Source: Paludisphaera borealis
GTDB lineage: Bacteria > Planctomycetota > Planctomycetia > Isosphaerales > Isosphaeraceae
Length of the DNA: 64,000 bases
Assembly (NCBI RefSeq): GCF_001956985.1
Contig: NZ_CP019082.1
Coordinates: 3,720,001 to 3,784,000, forward strand
Reading direction: 5' to 3'
The notes under the pieces are model-generated. The model worked only from the letters and a program-made list of their open reading frames with translations, did not search any database and was not told the origin of the DNA. The position numbers and the translations under genes are program-made. Position 1 is the stretch's first letter; every line of letters begins with the position of its first letter. Positions 8,882 through 17,351 of the stretch are shown here, piece by piece.

Positions 8882-10810
8882 ATGGGGCGGCGGCTGGGGC
8901 TCATTCCGGTCGCGCTGGGGCTCTGGCTGAACGCCGGGTGCGCCTCGATCGTCGTCCACGAGAGGCCGATCCTCGATCGCGAAACCCACGAGGTCGTCGC
9001 GACGTCCGGTTCGGAAACCGCGCACGGCAAGGCCCATGGGCTGATCCAGGCGGGCATGGCGCTGGACCGGAAGCACCCGGACTGGGCGACCCTGTACTTC
9101 CGCGACGCGGCCCTGGCGGCGCTTCCCGCCGTGCTGGAGGAGGGGGTCTCGCCCAGCCGCGACATCGCGCAGTCGCTGGGGGCGCAAAGCACCTATCGGC
9201 GGGCGATCGAATACGCGTTGGTGTCGGTCGACCGCCAGGCGAAGACTCAGAAGGTCCCCTGGACCGAGATCCTGGCGCGGTCGGGGATCGGCGTCGAGGG
9301 CAAGGTCAGCCTGTACGAGGCGGCGCTCTGGCAAGAGGTGCTCCCCTCGCGGCAGTTCGAGGTCAAGGGGTTCCGGAAGGAGATGGGGCAGGGGGGATTG
9401 GGCGCGCCGGTGGTGATCCACATGGCGACGTCGGTCGAGCGGAAGCCCCTGACGCTGGAGGGGGGCGAGGCGCGGACCGACCCCTCGCAGCAGCACTTCC
9501 CGGCCGACCTGTACCGGGCGGCGTCGGTCGTGCTTCGGCCCGGCCGCGCGGGCGAGCCGCCGGCGATGCTCGAGCTGCACGACCCGGTCCGCGAGCCCGA
9601 CATGCAGTGGAAGCCCGCCCCGGACGCCCCCAGCCTGCCACTGGCCTACGACCTGACCATCGGGTTGGCCCGCCAGCTTCACGAGCGCAACCTCGACCTG
9701 ATCGGCCCGCTCGGCGTGTTCTTCCCCTCGGAATACAACGGCAAGACCGGGATCTTCATGCTCGACCCGTACCAGCGCGGCAAGATCCCGGTGGTCTTCG
9801 TCCACGGGCTGATGTCCAGCCCGCTCGCCTGGGCCAACGCAATGAACGAGCTGCGGGGCGACCCCGAGCTGCGCAAGCGGTATCAGTTCTGGATGTTCTT
9901 CTACTCGACGGGCAACCCCATCCTGGCCTCCGGCGCGCGGCTGCGGCTGGCCCTGAAGACGGTCCACGACGAGTTCAACCCCAACGACGAAGACCCGGCG
10001 TTCGACCACATGCTCGTGGTCGGGCACAGCATGGGGGGAGTGCTGTCGAGGCTGATGATGAGTTCGAGCGGGGCGACGCTCTGGGACGCCGCCGCGAAGG
10101 TTCCGCCCGAGTCGATCGACCTCGACCCCAAGCTCAAGAAGATGCTCACCGAATCGATGTTCTTCGAGCCCGTGCCATCGGTGAGCCGCGTCGTGTTCAT
10201 CTCGACGCCGCACCACGGCAGCCCGCTGGGCGACGAGCTGATCGGCCGGATCGCCTCGCGGTTGATCCGCGTTCCCAAGGAAATCATCGACATCCGCGCG
10301 GCCCTGGCCAAGCTCAACGGCTCGGAAGAGGTCTCCCAGGCGTTCCGGGGCAACCGCTACGCGACCAGCGTCGCCCAGCTCGGCCTCGAAAACCCGGTGC
10401 TCAAGTCGATCGACCGGCTGCCGCTCAAGCCGACGGTCCCCTACCACTCGATCATCGGCCACAGCGGCACGGAGCCCCTGCCGGGCGGCGGCGACGGCAT
10501 CGTCCCCTACACGAGCGCCCACCTCGAAGGCGCCCTCTCCGAGATCGTCGTCACGAGCGACCACTCGGCGCAACAGACCGAGGCCGCCATCACGGAAATG
10601 CGGCGGATCATGGCGATCCACTTCAACGAATACGCCGACGAGCGGAGGGCGATCGCCAAGGGAGTCCGTCCCGCCGAACGGATCGCCCGGCCCGACGGCG
10701 ACACCCCCGTCCGCTACGTCGCCACCCCCAACACCACGGTCGAGGAGGCCGAGCGGCAACGTCGCCTGGCGCGGATCGGCATCTACCCCGAAGACTCGGT
10801 CAAACGGTGA
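8882..10810 (+). CDS. alpha/beta-hydrolase lipoprotein (esterase/lipase-like)
   Basis: This 642-residue predicted lipoprotein has signal MGRRLGLIPVALGLWL and lipobox LNAGC-AS. The N-terminal 280 residues are unassigned and partly helical. An alpha/beta-hydrolase domain follows: oxyanion segment VVFVHGLMSSPLAW (about 300-313), nucleophile S383 in GHSMGG, acid in GGDGIVPYTSAHL and catalytic His in SDHSAQQ. The GHSMGG elbow and 'HGLMSS' resemble triacylglycerol lipase and PGAP1-like hydrolases. I start at ATG 8882 because it places the signal peptide at the N-terminus; ATG 8816 is an alternative. Substrate unknown. Confidence 0.82.
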   Translation: MGRRLGLIPVALGLWLNAGCASIVVHERPILDRETHEVVATSGSETAHGKAHGLIQAGMALDRKHPDWATLYFRDAALAALPAVLEEGVSPSRDIAQSLGAQSTYRRAIEYALVSVDRQAKTQKVPWTEILARSGIGVEGKVSLYEAALWQEVLPSRQFEVKGFRKEMGQGGLGAPVVIHMATSVERKPLTLEGGEARTDPSQQHFPADLYRAASVVLRPGRAGEPPAMLELHDPVREPDMQWKPAPDAPSLPLAYDLTIGLARQLHERNLDLIGPLGVFFPSEYNGKTGIFMLDPYQRGKIPVVFVHGLMSSPLAWANAMNELRGDPELRKRYQFWMFFYSTGNPILASGARLRLALKTVHDEFNPNDEDPAFDHMLVVGHSMGGVLSRLMMSSSGATLWDAAAKVPPESIDLDPKLKKMLTESMFFEPVPSVSRVVFISTPHHGSPLGDELIGRIASRLIRVPKEIIDIRAALAKLNGSEEVSQAFRGNRYATSVAQLGLENPVLKSIDRLPLKPTVPYHSIIGHSGTEPLPGGGDGIVPYTSAHLEGALSEIVVTSDHSAQQTEAAITEMRRIMAIHFNEYADERRAIAKGVRPAERIARPDGDTPVRYVATPNTTVEEAERQRRLARIGIYPEDSVKR

Positions 10811-10847
10811 CACGACGTCTCAACTCAACTGACGAGCCTACTTAAAC

Positions 10848-11882
10848 TCAGTATGAATCAGAACTGACGACTTCCCCCCCGGCGACGCTCCCCAGGGCTC
10901 GCCAAGCCTGCCACTGGATCGTCTCCTTGATGAACCGCACGCTGCCATCGGCGAACAGGGTGTTGACCCCACCCGGGTGATAGCTCCGCGAGGTGACCGA
11001 CGAGTAGGTCGGGCCGCCGTCGTCCTCGTCTTCGGAGCAGAGGTCGACGTCCACCGGGGGGGCGCCCGAAGGGGACTTGGTGTTCGGGGTCAAGGCCGTC
11101 GTGAAGGCGTCGAGGAACGTGTTGCCGTTGCACCACTTGGCATGGCCCACCGCCGGCGCTTTGCAGGCCGATGAGGCCGAAGCCACGATCGAGAGGACGG
11201 TGGTCGGGTCGGGAACAACCGTGGGAGAGGCCCAGTTCGCGGGGATCGCCCCGGGGCAGTCGTGGTAGGCGGGCTGATAGGTTTTGACCTCGGCCGTGAG
11301 CATCGTCTGGCTCAAGCCGTCCGTCAGCCCCGCGAACGTCTTGCTCCGGTTGACCCCGAACGCCCCCCGATTGGGCGTGCCGTTCTGCCCCCCGAAGACG
11401 TACCAATCCCCCACGCACCACCCGTAATTGGAGACCGCATACGTGCTGGTCACACCCGAGGAATTCGTGCTCGTATACGGCTGCGGCTGGATTTCGCTCG
11501 GGCAGATCAGCGTCTTGATCGACGTCGACACGACCGTCGAATTGGACGGGTCGCTCGTCTTCAGGATCATATTGAGCGAGTTGTAAAGCGGCCCCAACTC
11601 CAGGAACGGCGCCAGTCGCGAGGTCACCCCCCACTGCGACTTGAAGATGATCGTCGAACCCTTGTAGCCCAGGATCTGCTGAGGAGGCAACGTCCCGTTC
11701 GTCGACTCGTAATTGTGCACCGCCAGCCCAAGCTGCTTCAGGTTGTTGATGCACTGCATCCGTCGAGCCGCCTCACGGGCCGCTTGCACCGCGGGCAACA
11801 ACAGGGCGATCAGAACCGCGATGATCGCGATCACCACCAACAGCTCGATCAGCGTGAATCCGCGTCGATGAGTCGTTCCCAC
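10848..11882 (-). CDS. DUF1559 pseudopilin-like protein (H-X9-DG family)
   Basis: This 344-residue protein has a type IV prepilin-like N-terminus: [20 protein letters not shown], followed by [18 protein letters not shown] and [15 protein letters not shown]. The C-terminus has the H-X9-DG signature ([17 protein letters not shown]). The family is massively expanded in planctomycetes and its role is not established; assembly into pilus- or secretion-like structures is inferred from the prepilin leader. I chose GTG at 11882, with AGGTGG ten bases upstream, because the longer frame to 12014 adds 44 residues before the leader. It is convergent with the esterase gene. Confidence 0.88.
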   Translation of the reverse strand: MGTTHRRGFTLIELLVVIAIIAVLIALLLPAVQAAREAARRMQCINNLKQLGLAVHNYESTNGTLPPQQILGYKGSTIIFKSQWGVTSRLAPFLELGPLYNSLNMILKTSDPSNSTVVSTSIKTLICPSEIQPQPYTSTNSSGVTSTYAVSNYGWCVGDWYVFGGQNGTPNRGAFGVNRSKTFAGLTDGLSQTMLTAEVKTYQPAYHDCPGAIPANWASPTVVPDPTTVLSIVASASSACKAPAVGHAKWCNGNTFLDAFTTALTPNTKSPSGAPPVDVDLCSEDEDDGGPTYSSVTSRSYHPGGVNTLFADGSVRFIKETIQWQAWRALGSVAGGEVVSSDSY

Positions 11883-12281
11883 GGCAGTCGCCCACCTCAA
11901 CTTGGTCTGAAGACCCAATCTCAACCAGCGAAACGTTCGCGACTGAGATTCAGTCTCAAATTCAACCGAAGGACCAATCGTGGGGAATCCCGGCCAGGAT
12001 GTCAAGACTTTCATTAAAATCCACTAACACAGATTCCGAAAGCGGCCCGGCGGTCGATCGCCTCCGCACAAGCCGCACAACAGGCCTTCGCCTCACCGCC
12101 GACCGACGTTCTCGCTGGTGTTCGCGGTTGGGAGGCTCCGATGTGAAGACGTACGGGAGGCTCGCCGCCGTCGGGGCGAGGGGGCTTCCGGAAGGGGATG
12201 GAGCCCGTTGCGCCGGCGGTTCACCTGGTCCGCGGAGGCCGATCCGCCGGCGTTCAAGAGTTCGTGCAGGAGCCCAGAGCG

Positions 12282-12626
12282 ATGCGTACTCGATACTCGA
12301 CGAGACCACGGCTGGAGCCGCTGGAAGACCGACTCGCCCTCAGCGGCTTGACGGTCGCGACCCCGAACCTCTCCCACCAGCTTCAGGCCCAAGCCCAGGT
12401 TCAAGCCCAGGCCCAGGCCAAGCTTCAGGCCAAGCAGCAGCACGCCGCCGAAGCGGCCGCGCAACGAGCCTCGGCCCGTCAACTGAAGCAACTGCAACAG
12501 CAGCAACTGAAGGAGCAGCAGCACACGAAAGCGACGGCCGGCAAAGCCGTCCACCCCGTCTCGAACTCCGGCGCCAACAGCGGATTCAACATTTCCAAGC
12601 TCTGGAAATCGATCTTCCCCTGGTGA
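12282..12626 (+). CDS. small Gln-rich secreted protein with LEPLEDR motif
   Basis: This 114-residue protein begins MRTRYSTRPRLEPLEDRLAL, which contains the LEPLEDR-x-L-S signature found at the N-terminus of many large planctomycete surface proteins. The middle (about residues 35-90) is almost all Gln, Ala and Lys (repeats such as QAQAQVQAQAQAK and QLQQQQLKEQQ) and probably forms a long helix or coiled coil. The C-terminus NISKLWKSIFPW is hydrophobic-aromatic. CAGGAG lies ten bases before ATG 12282. Function unknown. The motif on such a short protein is unusual. Confidence 0.65.
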   Translation: MRTRYSTRPRLEPLEDRLALSGLTVATPNLSHQLQAQAQVQAQAQAKLQAKQQHAAEAAAQRASARQLKQLQQQQLKEQQHTKATAGKAVHPVSNSGANSGFNISKLWKSIFPW

Positions 12627-12782
12627 GGACGGGACTGCGTCTCGACGACCGGATCGCCTGTCGGCAGGAGTCGAGCTCGACTTGACGAAAAATCGGCCCC
12701 CGAGTACAAGCCGCCGGATGAACACGCGTCCGCGCGGATCGTGGGCGACGGCCGGCTCGACACTCTGAAGGGGAGATCATTG

Positions 12783-13901
12783 ATGCGGACCTCTACTTGG
12801 CGACGGGCCGCCGCCTTTTGCGCCGTCCTTGGACTCGCCCCGCTCGGCACGGCCAGCGCCCAGAAGCCCCCGGACGTCAGCGTCTCGCGGTCGATCGACG
12901 TCCTCAGCGAGGTCACGCGCAACCCCAAGACGGGGATGCCGCGGCTGGTGATGCGGAACGCGCAGGGGATCGTCATCGTCCCGGATATGTTCAAGGCCAG
13001 CTTCGTCATCGGGGCCCGGTTCGGCCGCGGCGTGCTGCTGGTCAAGCAGCCCGACGGAACCTGGAGCAACCCGGTCTTCGTCCACCTGATGGGGGGCAGC
13101 TTCGGGTTCCAGGCCGGGGCGCAGTCGACCGACCTGGTGCTCGTCTTCCAGACCCAGCGCGGGCTCGACCGGTTCGTCAAGGGCAAGGGGAAGCTGACCC
13201 TGGGCGTGGACGTCGGCGCGGCGGCCGGGCCGGTCGGCAAGCGGTTCGAGGCCGGAACCGACGTGACGCTCAAGTCGGAGATCCTCTCCTATTCCAACAC
13301 TCAGGGCATCTTCGCCGGGGTCTCCGCCGAGGGGGGCACGCTCCAGATCGATTGGAAGGCGAACATGCGGTACTACGGCCGGCCCGTCTCCGCCGGCGAG
13401 ATCCTGGCGGTCAACAGCTCGCTGCCCGTCCCCGAGCCGGTGATCGCGCTTCAGCAGATGCTTGCCGAGAAGACCGCCCTGCCGGCCGGCGTCGTGGTCG
13501 GCGGCCGTCCCCCGCGAAGCCGAGGCGCCACGGTGATCGAGCCGGGCGGCACGGTGATCGAAGGCGAGGAGATCGAGATCGACGGAGCCATCCCCGCGCC
13601 CGTGATCTCCAGCAGCCGTCCCCGGTCCTCGACCCGCCGGCCCGCGACCGCCCAGCCGAAGACCCGCGTCGTCCGCCCCGACGACGACGACTTCTACGAC
13701 GACCTCGAACCGATCCCCGCCCCCGCCCCCCGGCGCTCGTCCGCTCCTCAAACCAAGCCGAGGACGACCAACGACGAAGACCTCCCGACCGCGATCCCCG
13801 ACCTCAAGCCGAAGGTCGAATCCAAGCCCCAAGCCAAGCCCGCCCCCGCGCTCCCGGCCGACGTGGACGACGCGATCCCCGACCTCGACGCCCCCCGCTG
13901 A
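12783..13901 (+). CDS. exported SYLF (Ysc84/DUF500) lipid-binding domain protein
   Basis: This 372-residue protein has a signal peptide ending GTASA-QKPP. Residues of about 40-235 form a SYLF domain: KTGMPRLVMRNAQGIVIVPD, GARFGRGVLLVK, VHLMGGSFGFQAGAQSTDLV and the Gly-rich LGVDVGAAAGPVG. Eukaryotic SYLF proteins bind phosphoinositides, while bacterial ones are periplasmic and poorly understood. The C-terminal 130 residues are Pro/Asp/Lys-rich, low-complexity and likely disordered. RBS AAGGGGAG lies before ATG 12783. Confidence 0.85.
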   Translation: MRTSTWRRAAAFCAVLGLAPLGTASAQKPPDVSVSRSIDVLSEVTRNPKTGMPRLVMRNAQGIVIVPDMFKASFVIGARFGRGVLLVKQPDGTWSNPVFVHLMGGSFGFQAGAQSTDLVLVFQTQRGLDRFVKGKGKLTLGVDVGAAAGPVGKRFEAGTDVTLKSEILSYSNTQGIFAGVSAEGGTLQIDWKANMRYYGRPVSAGEILAVNSSLPVPEPVIALQQMLAEKTALPAGVVVGGRPPRSRGATVIEPGGTVIEGEEIEIDGAIPAPVISSSRPRSSTRRPATAQPKTRVVRPDDDDFYDDLEPIPAPAPRRSSAPQTKPRTTNDEDLPTAIPDLKPKVESKPQAKPAPALPADVDDAIPDLDAPR

Positions 13902-14021
13902 GACGCCTGACGACGCCTCGCCGGCCCCATATGCCGGCCGCGACTGGCGACGCCGCCGATGCGCCGGTAAACTGCCGACTTCCGAAGGCCGGCAAACTCG
14001 ACGGGAGGCGCGTGAAGACCC

Positions 14022-16448
14022 ATGGAATCCAGGCGGAAGACCTTCGGCGCGGCTCTTTGGTTGATGGCGGTCTCGACGAGTTGGGTTGCGGCGGAGGAAG
14101 AAGTCAGGCCCCGAGACGGCCTCGCGCCGGTGACGACGAAGCTGGAGACGTTGATCCGCCAGGTGATGAAGGACCAGGACCTCCCGGCGATCTCGATCGC
14201 GCTGGTGGAGGGGCGGACCGTCACCTGGGCGAAGGGGTTTGGGCTGGCCAGGCCGAAGGAGGGGATCGCCGCGACGGCCGACACGGTCTATAGGGTCGGC
14301 TCGGTCTCCAAGCTGTTCACCGACCTGGCCCTGATGCAGCTCGTGGAGCAGGGGTTGGTCGACCTGGACGCCCCGGTCTCGCGGTATTTGCCCGACTTCA
14401 CGCCCGGGAATCGATTCGGGACGCCGATCACGCTGCGGCAGATGATGACGCACCGCTCGGGCCTGGTTCGCGAGCCGCCCGTGGGCCATTATTTCGACCT
14501 GACGAGCCCCTCGATCGTCGATACGGTCAAGAGCCTGAACGCGACCGAACTGGTCTACCCGCCGACGACGCGGACGAAGTATTCGAATGCGGCGATCACG
14601 GTCGTCGGCCGGGTGGTGGAAGTGGTCCGGGGTGAGCCGTTCGCCGAGTCCCTGAAGCGGACGGTGATCGAGCCGATGGGCCTGACGTCGACGAGCTTCG
14701 GGACGTCGCCGGCGATCGAAAAGGCGACGGCTCGGGGGGTGATGTGGACCTACGATGGCCGGGTGTTCGACGCGCCGACGTTCCCGCTCGGGACCGAGCC
14801 GGCCGGGAACCTGCGGTCGTCGGTGGTCGACCTCGGCCGGATGATGTCGGTCCTCTTCGACGGCGGAAAAGGGCCGGGCGGCGCGATCGTGAAGCCGGAA
14901 ACCCTCCAGACGATGTGGACCGAGCAATTTCCCGGTGCCGCCTCGACCCGAAGCTTCGGCCTGGGCTTCACCCTGGAGAGGTTCGAGGGGCACGAGCGAA
15001 TCGGGCACGGCGGGGCGATCTACGGCTTCGCGACCGACCTCTCGGCCCTGCCGGACGCACAGATCGGGGTCGCGGTCGTCGTGACCAAGGACTGCGCCAA
15101 CGCGACGGCCAAGCGGATCAGTGACGCCGCGCTCCGGCTGTTGCTGGCGCTCGGAAAAGGCGAGCCCTTGCCGGAGATCGACGCGGGCGAGCCGCTCGAA
15201 GCCGGGCTCGCCGGACGCGTTGCGGGACGTTACGGCGAGGGGGATTCGGCCGTCGAGCTGGTCGCCCGAGGCGATCGGCTGTTCCTGACGCAGGCGATCG
15301 GCGGCCTTCGGACCGAGATCCGCGTGGGGAAGGACGGGATGAGGGAAGACGGACCGCTCGACTTTGGGACGCGCTTGACCGTCCGGGACGACACGGTCAC
15401 GTTCGAGAAGATCACGGCGAAGAAGGTCGAGGACCGCAAGCCCGCGGCCCCGCCTTCGCGGTGGGACGGCCTGATCGGCGAGTACGGCTGGGACCACAAT
15501 ACGCTCTATATCCACGAACGGGACGGGCGACTCCAGGCGTTGATCGAGTGGTTCTATCTTGACCCGTTGATCGAAGAGTCGCCCGACGTCTTCCGGTTTC
15601 CGAAGCGAGGGCTTTACGACGGCGAGTCGATCGTGTTCACGCGCGACGCCGCGGGCCGGGCGACTCGGGCCGTGGCGGCCGGCGTGACGTTCGAGCGGCG
15701 GAGGATCGACGGCGACGACGGGTCGACCTTTCGGATCAACCCCGTGCGTCCGGTGGCGGCGCTTCGGACGGAAGCCCTGGCCGCGACGCCCCCGGTCGAA
15801 CGCGGTGAGTTCCTCGCGCCCGATCTGGTCGACCTGACGGGCCTAGACCCGGCGATCAAACTGGACGTCCGGTACGCAACGACGAACAACTTCCTCGGCA
15901 CCCCGGTCTACTCCTCGGCCCGAGCGTTCATGCAGCGGCCGGCCGCCGAAGCCCTGGCGAAGGCGCACAGGTCGCTCCGGGACCGGGGTTTCGGGCTCTT
16001 GATCCACGACGCCTATCGGCCGTGGTACGTGACGCGGATTTTCTGGGACGCCACGCCCGAGTCGAACCACGGCTTCGTCGCCGACCCGACGAAAGGCTCG
16101 AAGCACAACCGAGGCTGCGCCGTGGATCTGTCGCTCTACGAGCTGGAGAGCGGAAGGCCGGTCGAGATGGTCGGCGGCTACGACGAGTTCTCGACCCGCT
16201 CGAACCCCGACTACCCGGGCGGAACGTCGCTCCAGCGGTGGCATCGCGAAGTGCTCCGCAAGGCGATGGAGGACCAGGGGTTCGCCGTCAACGAGGTCGA
16301 ATGGTGGCACTTCGACTACCGCGACTGGCCGAAGTATCCCATCACGAACGTCCCCTTCGAGAAAGTCACGGCGGGGAAGCCGTCGGCCGCCCCGATTCCG
16401 GCTTCGGCAAGTTCGCATCGTTCTTCCGCTCAGACCGAAGTAGAATGA
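14022..16448 (+). CDS. fusion: serine beta-lactamase/DD-peptidase-like + VanX-type D-Ala-D-Ala dipeptidase
   Basis: This 808-residue exported protein (signal to about residue 24, WVAA-EEE) joins two peptidoglycan-related enzymes. Residues of about 35-370 are a class C-type serine hydrolase with S94-V-S-K97, Y187-S-N189 and GHGGAIYGF. A beta-rich linker spans about 390-590. Residues of about 600-790 are an M15D dipeptidase with zinc ligands H695 and D702 (SKHNRGCAVDLSL) and E760/H763 in EWWHF. VanX-type enzymes cleave D-Ala-D-Ala, and the N-terminal domain could cleave DD-peptides or esters. Both active sites look intact. It may remodel or recycle cell-wall peptides; resistance is not implied. 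Confidence 0.88.
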   Translation: MESRRKTFGAALWLMAVSTSWVAAEEEVRPRDGLAPVTTKLETLIRQVMKDQDLPAISIALVEGRTVTWAKGFGLARPKEGIAATADTVYRVGSVSKLFTDLALMQLVEQGLVDLDAPVSRYLPDFTPGNRFGTPITLRQMMTHRSGLVREPPVGHYFDLTSPSIVDTVKSLNATELVYPPTTRTKYSNAAITVVGRVVEVVRGEPFAESLKRTVIEPMGLTSTSFGTSPAIEKATARGVMWTYDGRVFDAPTFPLGTEPAGNLRSSVVDLGRMMSVLFDGGKGPGGAIVKPETLQTMWTEQFPGAASTRSFGLGFTLERFEGHERIGHGGAIYGFATDLSALPDAQIGVAVVVTKDCANATAKRISDAALRLLLALGKGEPLPEIDAGEPLEAGLAGRVAGRYGEGDSAVELVARGDRLFLTQAIGGLRTEIRVGKDGMREDGPLDFGTRLTVRDDTVTFEKITAKKVEDRKPAAPPSRWDGLIGEYGWDHNTLYIHERDGRLQALIEWFYLDPLIEESPDVFRFPKRGLYDGESIVFTRDAAGRATRAVAAGVTFERRRIDGDDGSTFRINPVRPVAALRTEALAATPPVERGEFLAPDLVDLTGLDPAIKLDVRYATTNNFLGTPVYSSARAFMQRPAAEALAKAHRSLRDRGFGLLIHDAYRPWYVTRIFWDATPESNHGFVADPTKGSKHNRGCAVDLSLYELESGRPVEMVGGYDEFSTRSNPDYPGGTSLQRWHREVLRKAMEDQGFAVNEVEWWHFDYRDWPKYPITNVPFEKVTAGKPSAAPIPASASSHRSSAQTEVE

Positions 16449-16497
16449 CTCATGTGGCAAAACGCTGTACATCGGCGGCCCGCTGAGAGGATGTGAC

Positions 16498-16776
16498 ATG
16501 GCGTCCGGGGTGAGGGATTCACGTCTGAACTTCCGCCTTCCTTCCGAGTTGAAGGAGGTCATCGAGGAGGCGGCGGCCTCGCTGGGCCAGTCCGTCAGCG
16601 ACTTCGCCGTCAGCACCTTGGTCCGACAGGCGCGCGCGGTCATGCACGAGCAAAGCGTGACCGTCCTCAGCGACAGGGACCGCGACCGCTTCGCCGCCCT
16701 CCTCGACGACGCCGAAGCCCGACCGAACTCCGCTCTCATCAAGGCAGCCCAGAGGTACAAGCAGCACCTTGGCTGA
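16498..16776 (+). CDS. DUF1778 antitoxin (TacA-like)
   Basis: This 92-residue protein has a ribbon-helix-helix N-terminus (RLNFRLPSELKEVIEEAAAS, then LGQSVSDFAVSTLV), which in this family binds the operator and represses the operon. A C-terminal arm (LSDRDRDRFAALLD) is the segment that wraps the toxin in known TacA/TacT pairs. The RBS GAGAGGA precedes ATG 16498. Its 3' end overlaps the GNAT toxin gene by 8 bases, consistent with translational coupling. Confidence 0.88.
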   Translation: MASGVRDSRLNFRLPSELKEVIEEAAASLGQSVSDFAVSTLVRQARAVMHEQSVTVLSDRDRDRFAALLDDAEARPNSALIKAAQRYKQHLG

Positions 16777-17299
16777 TTCATCCGACGCCTGGAGCATCGA
16801 GCGGCTGGGAGCGTCCCACGATCGCTCATCGTTCGACTGCGGCCAGCCGATGCTCTCCGACTGGCTGCGGCAGAAAGCCGGTCAGTTCCAGAAGCGGGAT
16901 CTCGCCCGCACCTACGTCGCCGTCAGGAAGGGCGAGGCCGTAGTGCTCGGCTACTACGCCCTCTCGAATCACGGGGTCGCCTTCGAGGCCCTGCCCGCCG
17001 ACCAGGCCAAGGGATTGCCTCGGCTGGACCTGCCGGTCGTCCTGCTGGGCCGGCTGGCGGTGGACCGCTCGGCCCAGGGCCGAGGCCTCGGCTCGCTCCT
17101 GCTGATCGATGCCCTGCGGCGAGCGCAGCACCTCGCCGAACATATCGGCATCCGGGCGGTGGAGGTCGATGCGATCGATGACGCCGCCCGGAACTTTTAC
17201 CTGAAGTTCGGGTTCATGCCGCTGCTCGACGACCCACGGCACCTCTTCCTTCCAATGCAGGTCATCCGCAAGCTCGGCCTGCCCTCCTTGACCAGCTGA
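16769..17299 (+). CDS. GNAT-family toxin (TacT-like aminoacyl-tRNA acetyltransferase)
   Basis: This 176-residue N-acetyltransferase is expected to inhibit translation by acetylating the amino group of charged tRNA, as characterised TacT toxins do. The acetyl-CoA loop is in RLAVDRSAQGRGLGSLLL, and the catalytic tyrosine is Y144 in FYLKFGF. The N-terminal FDCGQPMLSDWLRQKAGQ is typical of the toxin branch. The start is TTG at 16769, inside the antitoxin stop region, giving MADSSDAWSIERL. No better ATG or GTG exists nearby. tRNA specificity cannot be predicted. Confidence 0.88.
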   Translation: MADSSDAWSIERLGASHDRSSFDCGQPMLSDWLRQKAGQFQKRDLARTYVAVRKGEAVVLGYYALSNHGVAFEALPADQAKGLPRLDLPVVLLGRLAVDRSAQGRGLGSLLLIDALRRAQHLAEHIGIRAVEVDAIDDAARNFYLKFGFMPLLDDPRHLFLPMQVIRKLGLPSLTS

Positions 17300-17351
17300 T
17301 CGGCCCGGAAGTCCGAACCACCCCGGACCGCTGGACGCTCCCGACGACGAC

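Noticed and set aside
8876-10813. 645-residue minus-strand frame opposite the esterase lipoprotein
   Set aside because: It mirrors the codon bias of the plus-strand alpha/beta hydrolase, which has a lipobox, GHSMGG and a triad.
12777-15515. 912-residue minus-strand frame opposite the SYLF and fusion genes
   Set aside because: It spans two well-supported plus-strand genes and the gap between them, has no domain and is compositionally a reverse-complement shadow.
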